From Sporosarcina luteola (GTDB lineage: Bacteria; Bacillota; Bacilli; Bacillales_A; Planococcaceae), in contig NZ_JAMBOK010000001.1 in the NCBI RefSeq assembly GCF_023715585.1, positions 620,001 through 684,000 on the forward strand: a stretch of DNA of 64,000 bases, written 5' to 3'. Numbering within the stretch: position 1 is the stretch's first letter; the number at the start of each line of letters is the position of its first letter. A program made the translations under genes and the position numbers. The notes beneath the pieces are model-generated. The model worked only from the letters and a program-made list of their open reading frames with translations. It was not told the DNA's origin and did not search any database. Below, in pieces: positions 53,776 to 62,483 of this stretch.

Positions 53776-53852
53776 CTTTCCCACCACCTAATAAATATGT
53801 ACGAACGTACACCGCAAGATTGTCTTTCAATTCAATGCGGTGGTGTTCATTA

Positions 53853-54698
53853 TTATTCGTAGCTGAATCCTTTTTCATTGATGTACTCGAGGTCTTGGAA
53901 GAAGTCTGTCGAAAACCACTTATCGGATAGTTTCGAAAGGGTTCCGTCCTCTGTCAGTTCGAGCGTAATTTTGTCGATTTGATCAGCTATTTTGATGTTT
54001 TCTTTATTGTAGACAACAAAGATAGGTTCTTTTGAAACGATTCCAGCTACTTTTAAGTCTAAGTTCAATGATTCTTGAACAGCATCAAATGTTGATTTAT
54101 TGAGGAAGATCGCATCCGCTTTTCCTTCGTCAACGCGCTTTAAGTTATCTGCATTTGAAGGGTGTTCTATGCTTTCAATTGTTAAAGGATTATTAGGATT
54201 CCTTGTGTTGTACCCATTTAATATAGAACGGAGTCCGCCACTAGCAGACATGGGCGTGAACTTTTTCCCAACCATGTCATCTAATGTTTTTATATCATCT
54301 CTGTCTGTTTTCGTTATAAGTGATGTTAAAGAGTAGCCATATTCATACTTAGGATAATGAAACTTCTCTTCTCTTTCCGGATTTTTGAAGAACCAGTTAA
54401 TGGCCATGTCAACTTTACCTGTTGAAAGACCGACTAAGTTAGATTCTTCCTCTCCGAAGATGTATTCGAATTTGTAGTCCGGCAACCTTTTTTCAACTTC
54501 AGCTAAATAGTCCATGTCGTAGCCTATCGGGTTGTTTTCATTATCTGTATATAGAAAGGGTGGATTGACATCATCGCTCAATGCGACTTTAATAATCTTT
54601 TTTCCGTCTTCTGTTGTTGAACCTCCGCCATTTGAACAACCTGGGACAATGGCTAGGAACACCATTGCTCCAAATAGTACTAGCCAATTACGTTTCAT
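53853..54698 (-). CDS. Amino acid ABC transporter substrate-binding lipoprotein
   Basis: 281 residues, SBP_bac_3: lipobox VPGC (Cys ~21), then ALSDDVNPPFLYTDNENNPIGYDMDYLAEV, KVDMAINWFF, GKKFTPMSASGGLRSIL, DAIFLNKSTFDAVQE, FVVYNKENIKIA. It collects an amino acid (perhaps cystine or another sulfur compound, see neighbours) outside the membrane. ATG at 54698 has AGGAAGGG upstream; the frame further up overlaps the ATPase stop. Confidence 0.9.
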   Translation of the reverse strand: MKRNWLVLFGAMVFLAIVPGCSNGGGSTTEDGKKIIKVALSDDVNPPFLYTDNENNPIGYDMDYLAEVEKRLPDYKFEYIFGEEESNLVGLSTGKVDMAINWFFKNPEREEKFHYPKYEYGYSLTSLITKTDRDDIKTLDDMVGKKFTPMSASGGLRSILNGYNTRNPNNPLTIESIEHPSNADNLKRVDEGKADAIFLNKSTFDAVQESLNLDLKVAGIVSKEPIFVVYNKENIKIADQIDKITLELTEDGTLSKLSDKWFSTDFFQDLEYINEKGFSYE

Positions 54699-54717
54699 AC
54701 GTATCCCTTCCTCTGTC

Positions 54718-55470
54718 TTAAATTTCATATTCTGGTTCTTTCGTAAGTCTACTTAAGAATTGTTTTGTGCGTTCGTGTTTTGGTTGGACTAGTACGTCTA
54801 TCGGCGTACCTTGTTCAACAACAACCCCATCTGCCATGAAAATAACTTCAGTGGCCACTTCTCGCGCAAAGTCAATTTCATGTGTCACGATAATCATCGT
54901 AATTCCCTCATCCGCAATTTTCTTAATAATAGAGAGAACTTCTCCAACCATTTCGGGATCGAGTGCAGACGTTGGTTCATCGAATAATAATACGGAAGGC
55001 TTTAATGCCAGTGCGCGGGCAATCCCTACGCGTTGTTGCTGTCCACCTGAAAGTTGTACCGGGTAGTCATTTGCTTTTTCTTCCAGACCCACTCTTCGAA
55101 GAAGATCCATGCTGATCAAACGTGCCTCATCTACGTTAACTTTCTTCGCAACGAGAAGGCCTTCCATAATGTTTTCGAGCACGGTTTTATTCCTGAATAA
55201 ATTATAATGCTGAAAAACCATAGCTGTTTTTCGTCTTAAGGTTAGAATGCTTTTTTTCGTTGCACTTTTTTCATCTACGGAAAAATCATCGATGGAAATA
55301 CTGCCTTCATCGGGCTTTTCTAAATAGTTTATGCAACGAAGAAGGGTTGTTTTTCCCGATCCACTTGGCCCGACGATTACCACGATATCTCCTTTATTCA
55401 CTGTTACATTAATGCCATGTAGCACTGGTTTCTTATTAAAACTCTTTTTAATGTTTTTTAACGTTATCAA
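54718..55470 (-). CDS. Amino acid ABC transporter ATPase
   Basis: 250 residues; Walker A GPSGSGKTT, MVFQHYNLFRN, LSGGQQQR, Walker [29 protein letters not shown]. First gene of the operon ATPase - binding protein - permease 1 - permease 2. Start is TTG, 7 bases from AGGGGGG. Divergent from the YdbM-like gene, with 151 bases between. Confidence 0.92.
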   Translation of the reverse strand: MITLKNIKKSFNKKPVLHGINVTVNKGDIVVIVGPSGSGKTTLLRCINYLEKPDEGSISIDDFSVDEKSATKKSILTLRRKTAMVFQHYNLFRNKTVLENIMEGLLVAKKVNVDEARLISMDLLRRVGLEEKANDYPVQLSGGQQQRVGIARALALKPSVLLFDEPTSALDPEMVGEVLSIIKKIADEGITMIIVTHEIDFAREVATEVIFMADGVVVEQGTPIDVLVQPKHERTKQFLSRLTKEPEYEI

Positions 55471-55540
55471 TTCCCCACCCCCCTTCTATAATATTCTGAA
55501 TATATATTAATAGTTCATAGAGTAACATAAGTATTCCGAG

Positions 55541-55568
55541 TTGTAAAGTAGACATTAGATGATATACT
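55541..55568 (+). promoter_or_regulatory. Candidate promoter of the YdbM-like gene
   Basis: TTGTAA (55541-55546), 16-base spacer, TATACT (55563-55568). The GTATTCCGAG immediately upstream (55531-55540) reads CTCGGAATAC on the minus strand, reminiscent of the GGAAT core of CymR sites in sulfur-regulated operons. This is weak evidence. Confidence 0.45.
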
Positions 55569-55621
55569 AGTTAAATACATTGAAAGTGTAGACTAATCAA
55601 TCCAATAAGGAAGTGTCAGAC

Positions 55622-56785
55622 ATGTCGAAAAAGTTATTTATTGAAAATGCATTTCAAAAGGAATGGCTTGAAAAGCTAATGAACTATGAGGGAGCTTTTA
55701 AAAGTCATTCAAAAGAAAATGATGAACAGGTACGATTTCCAAAGGAAAATATAAAAACACTTGTAGATCTAGGTTATACAAAACTTACGTTGCCGAAAGA
55801 ATATGGAGGCGATGGTATCAGTGTGCGTGACATGGTTCTTTTCCAAGAAACGATTGCTAGTTTTGATGGAGCTACAGGGTTAGCAATTGGGTGGCACCAA
55901 GGTGTTGTAGGAGAACTTTATGGAAAAAAACTGTGGAGTGAAGATATGTTAACTTCATTTGCACAGGAGGTTTTGGACGGGGCGTTGGTGAATCGAGCAG
56001 TTAGTGAAGCTCAAACGGGCAGTCCGACCCGTGGTGGACGTCCTGGGACGAATGCCATTAAACGTAATGACAAATGGGTGATTACGGGGCAAAAAAACTT
56101 TACGACCATGTCACCCGTGTTAACACATTTTCTAGTATCTGCATGGATTGAAGAGAAAGAGGGCATCGGCTTCTTCTTAGTGGAACGAGATTCAAAAGGT
56201 TTATCAATTAAAGAAACTTGGGACGTTATCGCGATGAGGGGAACAGAGAGTCATGACTTAGTGTTAGATCATGTTGAAGTTTCGGAAGAAAAATTTGTAG
56301 AATTCAATCTTGGTCCTAGGGGCAATACGGTGAATGGGTGGATTCTTCATATCCCCGCTTGTTATCTAGGCATTGCACAAGCCGCTCGTGACTATGCAGT
56401 GAAATTTGCAGTTGAATACTCCCCGAACAGTTTAAATGGGCCGATTAGTCAATTGCCAAATGTTCAAAACTTAATAGGTGAAATGGACCTGGAACTGATG
56501 AAAGCAAGACACTTCCTTTACAGTGTGGCCGATGCCGTGGATGATGATTCTCGCCGTGAGCAGATAACGAATGAACTGGCTGCCGCTAAGCACATAGTGA
56601 CAAATTCAGCAATCACGATTGTGGACAAAGCGATGCGATTGGTCGGAGCGAAAAGTCTTCAAATGTCAAATCCGTTGCAAAGGTATTATCGTGATGTACG
56701 TGCGGGTCTACATAATCCACCAATGGACGATATGACGATTTCTAAATTAGCTCAAACAGCCATTAAAGAGGCAGAGTCAATCTAA
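55622..56785 (+). CDS. Acyl-CoA dehydrogenase-fold flavoprotein (YdbM/DszC-like)
   Basis: 387 residues. ACAD-type N-terminal helical domain, beta domain with RAVSEAQTGSPTRGGRPGT and KNFTTMSPVLTHFLVSAW, and C-terminal VDKAMRLVGAKSLQMSNPLQRYYRDVRAGLHNPPMDD. The usual catalytic Glu motif (YxGTSEI) is missing: the end reads AGLHNPPMDD, as in the flavin-dependent monooxygenase-like branch (SfnB, DszC, B. subtilis YdbM). YdbM is under CymR sulfur control, so the enzyme may oxidise or desulfurise an organosulfur compound taken up by the adjacent ABC transporter. ATG 55622 is 8 bases from AAGGAAG. Confidence 0.82.
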   Translation: MSKKLFIENAFQKEWLEKLMNYEGAFKSHSKENDEQVRFPKENIKTLVDLGYTKLTLPKEYGGDGISVRDMVLFQETIASFDGATGLAIGWHQGVVGELYGKKLWSEDMLTSFAQEVLDGALVNRAVSEAQTGSPTRGGRPGTNAIKRNDKWVITGQKNFTTMSPVLTHFLVSAWIEEKEGIGFFLVERDSKGLSIKETWDVIAMRGTESHDLVLDHVEVSEEKFVEFNLGPRGNTVNGWILHIPACYLGIAQAARDYAVKFAVEYSPNSLNGPISQLPNVQNLIGEMDLELMKARHFLYSVADAVDDDSRREQITNELAAAKHIVTNSAITIVDKAMRLVGAKSLQMSNPLQRYYRDVRAGLHNPPMDDMTISKLAQTAIKEAESI

Positions 56786-56836
56786 GAAATTACGCCAGAG
56801 ATTTTATCAAGGAGGAATCGACCTTCATTCTCCCCC

Positions 56837-56866
56837 GATCAGCGGGCGTTTGAAAACCCGCTGATC
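56837..56866. repeat. Hairpin related to the permease-gene repeat
   Basis: GATCAGCGGG (56837-56846) and CCCGCTGATC (56857-56866) are perfect reverse complements around CGTTTGAAAA. The core CAGCGGGCGT...GCTGA is shared with the repeat at 52891-52928 (reverse strand). It lies downstream of the YdbM-like gene and may serve as terminator or be a short member of the repeat family. Confidence 0.55.
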
Positions 56867-56959
56867 AATATAGCGCATCCATCTCAATATCTAAAATGGC
56901 GGAACTTTTCTGGAACTGATGATTCGTTTGCAGTACAAACTATTTGCAGAGTGAAGATA

Positions 56960-56990
56960 AAAAAGCAGCAGCCTTACTTACAGGCTGCTG
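56960..56990 (-). terminator. Terminator of the thioredoxin-fold gene
   Basis: CAGCAGCC (56966-56973) pairs with GGCTGCTG (56983-56990); on the minus strand the hairpin is followed by TTTTTTAT. Confidence 0.8.
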
Positions 56991-57053
56991 TTCAAGATAA
57001 TGAATATATATTGTTAAAGGCATATTAATAGGTGTGCGATACCTTCTCTCATC

Positions 57054-57581
57054 TTACGAAATTTTTGCCAATGACGTTTCTACTGCCTGCTTTAAATCAG
57101 CAGGCTCTAGCTCATATGTAAAACCTAATAATTTTTCACCATTGAAGAATAAAGTTGGCACGATTTTCACTTCGCGTTCAATCGCTTCAGCCGTAATCGC
57201 TAAGCTTACATCAACATTTTCGAGGCGTTCCTCTTCTTGCAGATTATATTTATCGACAAGTAATCGTTTTAATTCTTTATCGGATAGATCATGCCATTCT
57301 TGTTGTGTTTCAAGTAGTTTTCCGATCACGTCTAATGTTTCTGTTGGATCCGCATTATCAAATGTCCAATGAATTAATGCACCGCGGAGAAGTTCTTCAC
57401 GAGGTTTATCGTACAACTTCACAATTACTTCAATTTGACCATTTTCGATATATGGGGGCAATACTTCTTTTGCTAAATGATAAATTCTTGCACTGCCTGG
57501 GCAGGCCAAATTAATAAAAGCCTCAAGTTTCAAAGGTGCATTCGCACTGCCGAATTTCAAATGATCATTTTTAATTGACAT
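57054..57581 (-). CDS. DsbA-family thioredoxin-fold protein with CPGS motif
   Basis: 175 residues. Thioredoxin-fold with helical insertion (thioredoxin_4/DsbA type): N-terminal PLKLEAFINLACPGSARIYH, where the redox motif is C27-P-G-S30, and cis-Pro in VKIVPTLFFNGEKL near 145. Only one cysteine of CxxC is retained, so it cannot be a normal disulfide oxidase; CxxS proteins may act as thiol reductases of mixed disulfides or isomerases. No signal peptide, so probably cytoplasmic. ATG at 57581 is 7 bases from GGGGAG; the longer frame starts at TTG 57587. Confidence 0.82.
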   Translation of the reverse strand: MSIKNDHLKFGSANAPLKLEAFINLACPGSARIYHLAKEVLPPYIENGQIEVIVKLYDKPREELLRGALIHWTFDNADPTETLDVIGKLLETQQEWHDLSDKELKRLLVDKYNLQEEERLENVDVSLAITAEAIEREVKIVPTLFFNGEKLLGFTYELEPADLKQAVETSLAKIS

Positions 57582-57913
57582 ATTCAATCTCCCCTTCCAA
57601 CATTCTATTCTTAATATATACTAAAGTTATAGGAATTGTAAACATTAGAATTAAGAATACTATGTTAATATGATAATTACAAATAACAAGGAAGGATTTA
57701 TCCATACCGATTCCCCTTCTTTGATGCCATGCTTTTCAGCTAGTTCCTTAAAGGCCACCTCAGTTGTTTCCTTTTCTCGTTATACCTCTTCCCAATTCGG
57801 AACTTCAAATCTCCGTCAACCCTCCCCCCTTTATTTTTAAGTAAAAAGATATGTATAAAAAAAACACTCCCGACTAGAGAGTGTTTACATTAAAGCGATA
57901 GGATAGTTGGGCT
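57582..57913. other. Intergenic region with a decayed coding remnant
   Basis: The minus-strand frame from about 57806 to 57690 reads EVPNWEEV, a stop, then REKETTEVAFKELAEKHG and IKEGESVWINPS. The composition is protein-like and interrupted by one stop, with no start codon. It suggests the tail of a lost gene. The rest is AT-rich and holds the terminator of the next gene at 57857-57886. Confidence 0.4.
57857..57886 (-). terminator. Terminator of the lipoprotein gene
   Basis: AAACACTC (57862-57869) pairs with GAGTGTTT (57879-57886). On the minus strand the hairpin is followed by TTTTTTTT. Confidence 0.85.
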
Positions 57914-58420
57914 TTACTTTAAACGATTTTCTATTTCCATGGACGGGAAGTAATCGCCGTACTCGTTTGATTCTCTTTCCATGCGATTCATACTGATTGT
58001 TCCCACTCCTACGTATTCAATCGTCAATGTTTGCCAACCTTCATGATCCAATAATTCATCAGAGAGCTGACTATATCTTGTAACGGCTAAATCTTCTGCG
58101 GAGAATCTAGCATCTGGCGCCATTTTTATAACAGCTCTTATTTCTTCATTTTCAATAGTCGTGCTAACTAACTTATCGTCAATACCTACACCATTGTATT
58201 CAATAAGCTCGGTAACTTCTTCAATAGACATATCTTGTGATTCTTCCTTAGCAGGTTCTGCAATCGGTTCTTCTGCAATTGGCTCCTCTGAAGATTCTTC
58301 CTGAACAGGCGCTTCTATTTTGACTGTCTCATCATCTTCGACAACAGCCGTCTCTTTCGTGCCATCAGCACAAGCAACCAATAACATAGCAGCCATAAAT
58401 AATATGAATAATTTTTTCAT
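57914..58420 (-). CDS. Acidic lipoprotein of unknown function
   Basis: 168 residues. Short signal peptide with lipobox LLVAC (Cys ~17), then a highly acidic low-complexity stretch (~25-62) built of repeats of the type EEPIAEEPIAEP, then a C-terminal domain (~70-168) with IEYNGVGIDDKL and AVIKMAPDARFSAEDLAVTR. No family recognised. It would be anchored to the outer membrane face of the cytoplasmic membrane. ATG at 58420 has GGAGGAG 7 bases upstream; the frame upstream to 58441 is not supported. Single gene with its own terminator. Confidence 0.78.
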   Translation of the reverse strand: MKKLFILFMAAMLLVACADGTKETAVVEDDETVKIEAPVQEESSEEPIAEEPIAEPAKEESQDMSIEEVTELIEYNGVGIDDKLVSTTIENEEIRAVIKMAPDARFSAEDLAVTRYSQLSDELLDHEGWQTLTIEYVGVGTISMNRMERESNEYGDYFPSMEIENRLK

Positions 58421-58996
58421 GTTTATCTCCTCCACTGGCAATCATAACTAAAAATAGGGGAATTGTGAACCTACATGGTGAAGGCCAGACGAATTCATCT
58501 TCGTAGATGTAAATATATTTCCGCTACCATTCTCTTTAACAAGGAAATTCATGCAAAGTGATCCAGAAACGTCATTGGTATTTGATGATCGGGACGTAAA
58601 TAAGCGTGTGTAGACATTTCTTGAAGAAGTAGATCAAACTGCGGTAAAGCAATTCGAAGACCTTGTTTCAATCAATAAATAGTATATTGGGGACACTTTA
58701 GGTGATTACCGCCAATTTAATGTACCACTCTTGACAAGTTTTTTTACCACTGAATGACAAAGATTTGTACAAGTGAGTGGCGTTAACCTTGCCATTTCAT
58801 ACCTTCTAGCTAATCATGTATAAAAAAACAAGCTATTCAAGAATATTATGAATGTTATAATTGATATGCAAACTTAACTAATTTCAATAAAATCGATATT
58901 CCGTAAACTAGCCAGATTGTGAAGTAACCATATTAGGTATAATAAAAACTTTTATCCTTTCGATTAGAGGCTTTTACATAAGGGAGAGAAATAGGA
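58421..58996. other. 576-base intergenic region with gene relic and IS-like end
   Basis: Includes a plus-strand relic (58551-58682) with a ribosome site and ATG but an internal TAG, and at about 58688-58760 a stretch GGGGACACTTTAGGTGATTA that resembles terminal sequences of some IS21-type elements, without any transposase. The remainder is AT-rich. Confidence 0.4.
58551..58682 (+). pseudogene. Decayed small gene with internal stop
   Basis: ATG at 58551 follows AAGGAAATTC. The frame gives SDPETSLVFDDRDVNKRV, then TAG at 58611-58613, then TFLEEVDQTAVKQFEDLV and a final stop at 58680-58682. The two halves have similar, protein-like composition, so one nonsense change has probably split a small ORF of about 43 residues or the tail of a longer gene. 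Family not recognised. Confidence 0.45.
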
Positions 58997-60019
58997 ATGG
59001 AATTATTAATTAATAAAGATTTTTTTAATGATGTTACATCCTATGTAGAGACAATAAAGGAAGAGATGCATGCGTCGGGTTCCGCGTTAGTAATTATTAA
59101 AGATAATAAAATAATACATGAATGGTATGCAGGCACTCATCATTTCGAAAATGGTGCAAAAAAAGTGGATGATACGTCTAGATTTAACGTATATTCGGTT
59201 AGAGTTACATTCGTCGGTTTGGCTTTAGCAATAGCAATCCATGAGGGCTTATTAAGCTTGGATGATAGAGTAAGTGATCACCTAAATGAATACGATGTAG
59301 ACATTCTTGGCAATACAACAATTAAACATTTACTCACTCGTTGTACTGGTTTGAAATTCGAAAAGAATACGGTTAGTCGCGTCTTTGATCCAGAAACGAG
59401 TATTGAAGGAAAAAAACCAGATTTACTAGCGAAAATCCTTTACAATGCCACGGGGAAAACAGTGAATGAAGTACTAACAAAAAAAGTAATAAAACCTTTA
59501 AATTTAACAAATACAGGTTGGGTTACTGAGGGTAACGACAACTTGGTCTGTGATATTAATTTATCTACTGGTTATCCAACATTGAGGATGGGTTCAAACA
59601 AAGGTGATGATCGAAATTTATATGTAAGTGCTAGAGAGTTAGCGTTATGGGGGAATTTACATTTAAATAAAGGAAGTCATGAAGGTGAACAAATACTCCC
59701 TAGAAATATTTTCGATTTAGCCACTTCTATCCAAAATCCGGATAGTTTACCTAAGCAGCTGCCAAAGTTCGGTTTTCTATGGTGGATTAAAGATAGTGAA
59801 GTTAATGTTAATTATAATGAATTAGGTTCAGACTTACCTGATGGATCATACCAAATACTAGGAGCATCAGGATGTTCATGTACGGTTATTCCTAGATTCA
59901 ACATGGTTGCAGTTAGAATGTATAATTGTATAGATGCATATGAAAACTTAGGTTTTGATTATATAAAAGACATACAAAGGTTTGGAAATCTAATAGTTCA
60001 AAGTGCGAATAATCTCTAA
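58997..60019 (+). CDS. Serine beta-lactamase-like protein with degenerate active site
   Basis: 340 residues of the beta-lactamase/esterase (class C, PBP-like) superfamily: VYSVRVTFVGLALAIAIHEG near 65-84, DDRVSDHL near 88, HLLTRCTGLKF near 110, VIKPLNLTNTGW near 165 and YVSARELALWGNLHLNKGS near 217. The active motif SxxK is S67-V-R-V70, so the general-base Lys is lost. The usual Y-x-N loop (YSNxNYxLLA) seems to be deleted between FDPETS and DLLAKILYNATGK. It is probably catalytically inactive or decaying. AAGGGAGAG ribosome site. Neighbours are unrelated. Confidence 0.78.
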   Translation: MELLINKDFFNDVTSYVETIKEEMHASGSALVIIKDNKIIHEWYAGTHHFENGAKKVDDTSRFNVYSVRVTFVGLALAIAIHEGLLSLDDRVSDHLNEYDVDILGNTTIKHLLTRCTGLKFEKNTVSRVFDPETSIEGKKPDLLAKILYNATGKTVNEVLTKKVIKPLNLTNTGWVTEGNDNLVCDINLSTGYPTLRMGSNKGDDRNLYVSARELALWGNLHLNKGSHEGEQILPRNIFDLATSIQNPDSLPKQLPKFGFLWWIKDSEVNVNYNELGSDLPDGSYQILGASGCSCTVIPRFNMVAVRMYNCIDAYENLGFDYIKDIQRFGNLIVQSANNL

Positions 60020-60089
60020 TTATTAATGATTAATATATTACATAAACGGTGTAATGGAAACAATACATTACAAAGGATATTTTTTGAAA

Positions 60090-60174
60090 AACCGACAACG
60101 AACTGGTGCAAAAAGCGCTTGAAAAATCGATTATCGAAATCTCAAGCGCATTTCCAGTCCATAATATGTCGGTT
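60090..60174. repeat. Three-stem nested hairpin
   Basis: AACCGACA (60090-60097) pairs with TGTCGGTT (60167-60174); ACTGG (60102-60106) with CCAGT (60154-60158); GCGCTTGA (60115-60122) with TCAAGCGC (60142-60149). All are perfect and nested, with short internal loops. No T-run follows. It could be a structured RNA, a MITE-like element or a terminator relic between the beta-lactamase-like gene and ykvI. Confidence 0.6.
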
Positions 60175-60197
60175 AATTAGGGAAAAACAGTAGTAAT

Positions 60198-61265
60198 TTA
60201 GTGTACTTCCTCACTAACCGGAGACTTTTTTTTCTTTACCCAGGCAAAGATAATTGCGCCGATTAAAATGAAGCCTAAGTACCCCATTACTGGATAGACC
60301 GTTCCAACAAGTGTGATGAAGCCAACGAAACTTGCACCGAATGCGACTATCCCAAACAAGACAACGGCACCTTTGAATTTCTTCGTTTCCGGCGTCACGA
60401 TACGTGCCGTAAATGCATAGAGCATCCCGACTGCGGTATTGTAGATCATTCCCAGCAAAATAATGGAAAAGATTATACTCATAACCGGGCTCATGCTATC
60501 CGCTAACGCTAACATAGGCATCGGAACAGAGGCAATTTCCTTCAATTGCGTCAGCATCGAGACGTTGATGAGAATAATAAGAAGACCAAGACCCAGTCCT
60601 CCGATGATACCTCCCCATGCGGCCACTTTTTCATCCTTAACCGTCCCGCCCATCACTGTCAGCATCGCTGCTCCGGCTGCAATATTATACGATACATATA
60701 AAACCGCCGCTAACAGCCAGTGGGAAGCCCCTCGACTTTGACTAGCGGCCACACCTTGCAAATCAGCAGCTGCAAAATCAAAGTTGATGACCGAATAGAC
60801 CGTAATGACAATGACAATCAACAATAAAAAAGGAGTAAATGCGCTAATCAATGTGATTACCTTCCGAACACTGAATGTCACAGAAGCGATTGTAACGACG
60901 GCTAGCAATAGATTTCCAACGATACCTGGAATCCCAAATTGCTGTTCAAAAATAGCTCCAGCCCCTGAAAACATGACAACCGTGACACCGAACAAGAAAA
61001 ACGTAATGATAATATCGACAAGCATTCCTAAATAACGGCCACAAATATAATAGATGACTTTTTGATGGGAAGTCGTCTGTAAACGGCTACCAAGCTGCGT
61101 CAAATTCATCCCGATAAATGCAAATAGTAGCGTGGCAACAATCGAGCCTGCAATACCGATTCCTCCGAAACTAGTGAAAAACTGTAAAATTTCCTGTCCT
61201 GAGGCAAAACCGGCTCCGACAATGACGCCGATAAAAGCCGCACCGATTTGAAAACTCTTTCTCAT
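60198..61265 (-). CDS. YkvI family membrane protein (APC-like transporter)
   Basis: 355 residues, about ten transmembrane helices. N-terminal FQIGAAFIGVIVGAGFASGQEI is the signature of YkvI/YtcJ-type proteins, which resemble branched-chain or amino acid permeases of the APC fold, with a conserved GAGFASGQE. Substrate unknown. ATG at 61265 is 8 bases from GGGGGGA; the frame upstream to 61292 has no such site. Adjacent to the enolase-superfamily gene, which may link it to a peptide or amino acid derivative pathway. Confidence 0.87.
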   Translation of the reverse strand: MRKSFQIGAAFIGVIVGAGFASGQEILQFFTSFGGIGIAGSIVATLLFAFIGMNLTQLGSRLQTTSHQKVIYYICGRYLGMLVDIIITFFLFGVTVVMFSGAGAIFEQQFGIPGIVGNLLLAVVTIASVTFSVRKVITLISAFTPFLLLIVIVITVYSVINFDFAAADLQGVAASQSRGASHWLLAAVLYVSYNIAAGAAMLTVMGGTVKDEKVAAWGGIIGGLGLGLLIILINVSMLTQLKEIASVPMPMLALADSMSPVMSIIFSIILLGMIYNTAVGMLYAFTARIVTPETKKFKGAVVLFGIVAFGASFVGFITLVGTVYPVMGYLGFILIGAIIFAWVKKKKSPVSEEVH

Positions 61266-61370
61266 AAACGTATCCCCCCGCTGACAATTCATCAGCCTAA
61301 ATAATGTAATTTTCTGAATTTAGATTCCAAAAGAAAGAATGTGGGTGACTGTTTACCCACATCGCTTCCG

Positions 61371-62483
61371 TTAGTAAGCTTTGAACTGGTATTGCTCGAC
61401 TGTAAACTTATCCATCGCATTATAATTTGGTTCATAACCAATTCCATATGCGGTCGGTACTGTAATATAGCCGTCTTCCACGATCACTTCCGGTGAAATG
61501 ACATCCTCTTCCCAATAGCGGGAGGAGCCAGCTGTATCACCTGGCAAAATGAAATTCGGCAATGTCGTCAACGCCACATTATGGGCACGTCCGATACCGG
61601 ATTCCAGCATGCCTCCGCACCAAACTGGGATGCCCTGTTCCATGCAATAATCGTGTATTCTTTTGGCCTCGGTCAAGCCACCGACCCGACCGATTTTGAT
61701 ATTGATGATTTTAGTACTTCCGAGCTCCACTGCTTTCCGTGTATCTTCGAGCGAGTGGATACTTTCATCCAGACAGATCGGTGTTATCAGCTGTTTCTGT
61801 AATGTCGCATGGTCGATGATATCGTCCGAAGCAAGCGGCTGTTCAATCATGGTCAAATTGAACACATCTAGTTGTTTCAGCAATTCGACATCATCCAGCG
61901 TATAAGCCGAGTTGGCGTCTGCCATTAGCGGTACGTCCGGGAATTGTTTGCGCAACTCGCGTATCACTTCAACGTCATAGCCCGGTTTAATTTTCACTTT
62001 AATACGTTTATAACCTTCCTCGACAAAGCGACGGACAGTTTCGACCAAATCTTCCACTTTTTCATGGATCCCAATACTGATTCCGACTTCAATTTTGTCT
62101 AGCTTTCCGCCTAATGCATGCGCCAATGTCATCTCATTCCGCTTGGCGTATAAGTCCCAAATGGCTCCTTCAACAGTCGATTTCGCCATATTATTTTTGC
62201 GGATGGCGCTAAACCTTTCACTCACTTCATCGGGATGGCCGATTTTCTTTCCTACTATAATAGGGATGAGGAAATCTTTAATTATATGTAAATTTGTTTC
62301 AAGTGTTTCTTCGTTGTACCAAGGTGAGTCGAAAGCGACGGATTCACCCCAGCCGGAATTGCCAAGTTCATCTTTTGCTTCGAGTAGCAGAAAGTTCTTT
62401 TCATGAAATGTACCAAAACTAGTCGTAAACGGATGCTTCATCTTCATTTTCATTTTACGGATGTTTATTTCTTGAATGATCAT
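61371..62483 (-). CDS. menC: Enolase superfamily N-acylamino acid racemase / o-succinylbenzoate synthase
   Basis: 370 residues, muconate-lactonizing subgroup. Acid-base lysine motif KVKIKPG near 161-167, metal ligands in [12 protein letters not shown] (Asp), [10 protein letters not shown] (Glu) and CLDESIHS (Asp), second lysine in [14 protein letters not shown]. This is the NAAAR/OSBS type: it could make o-succinylbenzoate for menaquinone or racemise N-acyl amino acids. The neighbours (GNAT acetyltransferase, amidohydrolase relic) favour the racemase role in a D-/L-N-acyl amino acid route rather than menaquinone, since no other men genes are near. The gene symbol is by family only. Confidence 0.87.
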   Translation of the reverse strand: MIIQEINIRKMKMKMKHPFTTSFGTFHEKNFLLLEAKDELGNSGWGESVAFDSPWYNEETLETNLHIIKDFLIPIIVGKKIGHPDEVSERFSAIRKNNMAKSTVEGAIWDLYAKRNEMTLAHALGGKLDKIEVGISIGIHEKVEDLVETVRRFVEEGYKRIKVKIKPGYDVEVIRELRKQFPDVPLMADANSAYTLDDVELLKQLDVFNLTMIEQPLASDDIIDHATLQKQLITPICLDESIHSLEDTRKAVELGSTKIINIKIGRVGGLTEAKRIHDYCMEQGIPVWCGGMLESGIGRAHNVALTTLPNFILPGDTAGSSRYWEEDVISPEVIVEDGYITVPTAYGIGYEPNYNAMDKFTVEQYQFKAY

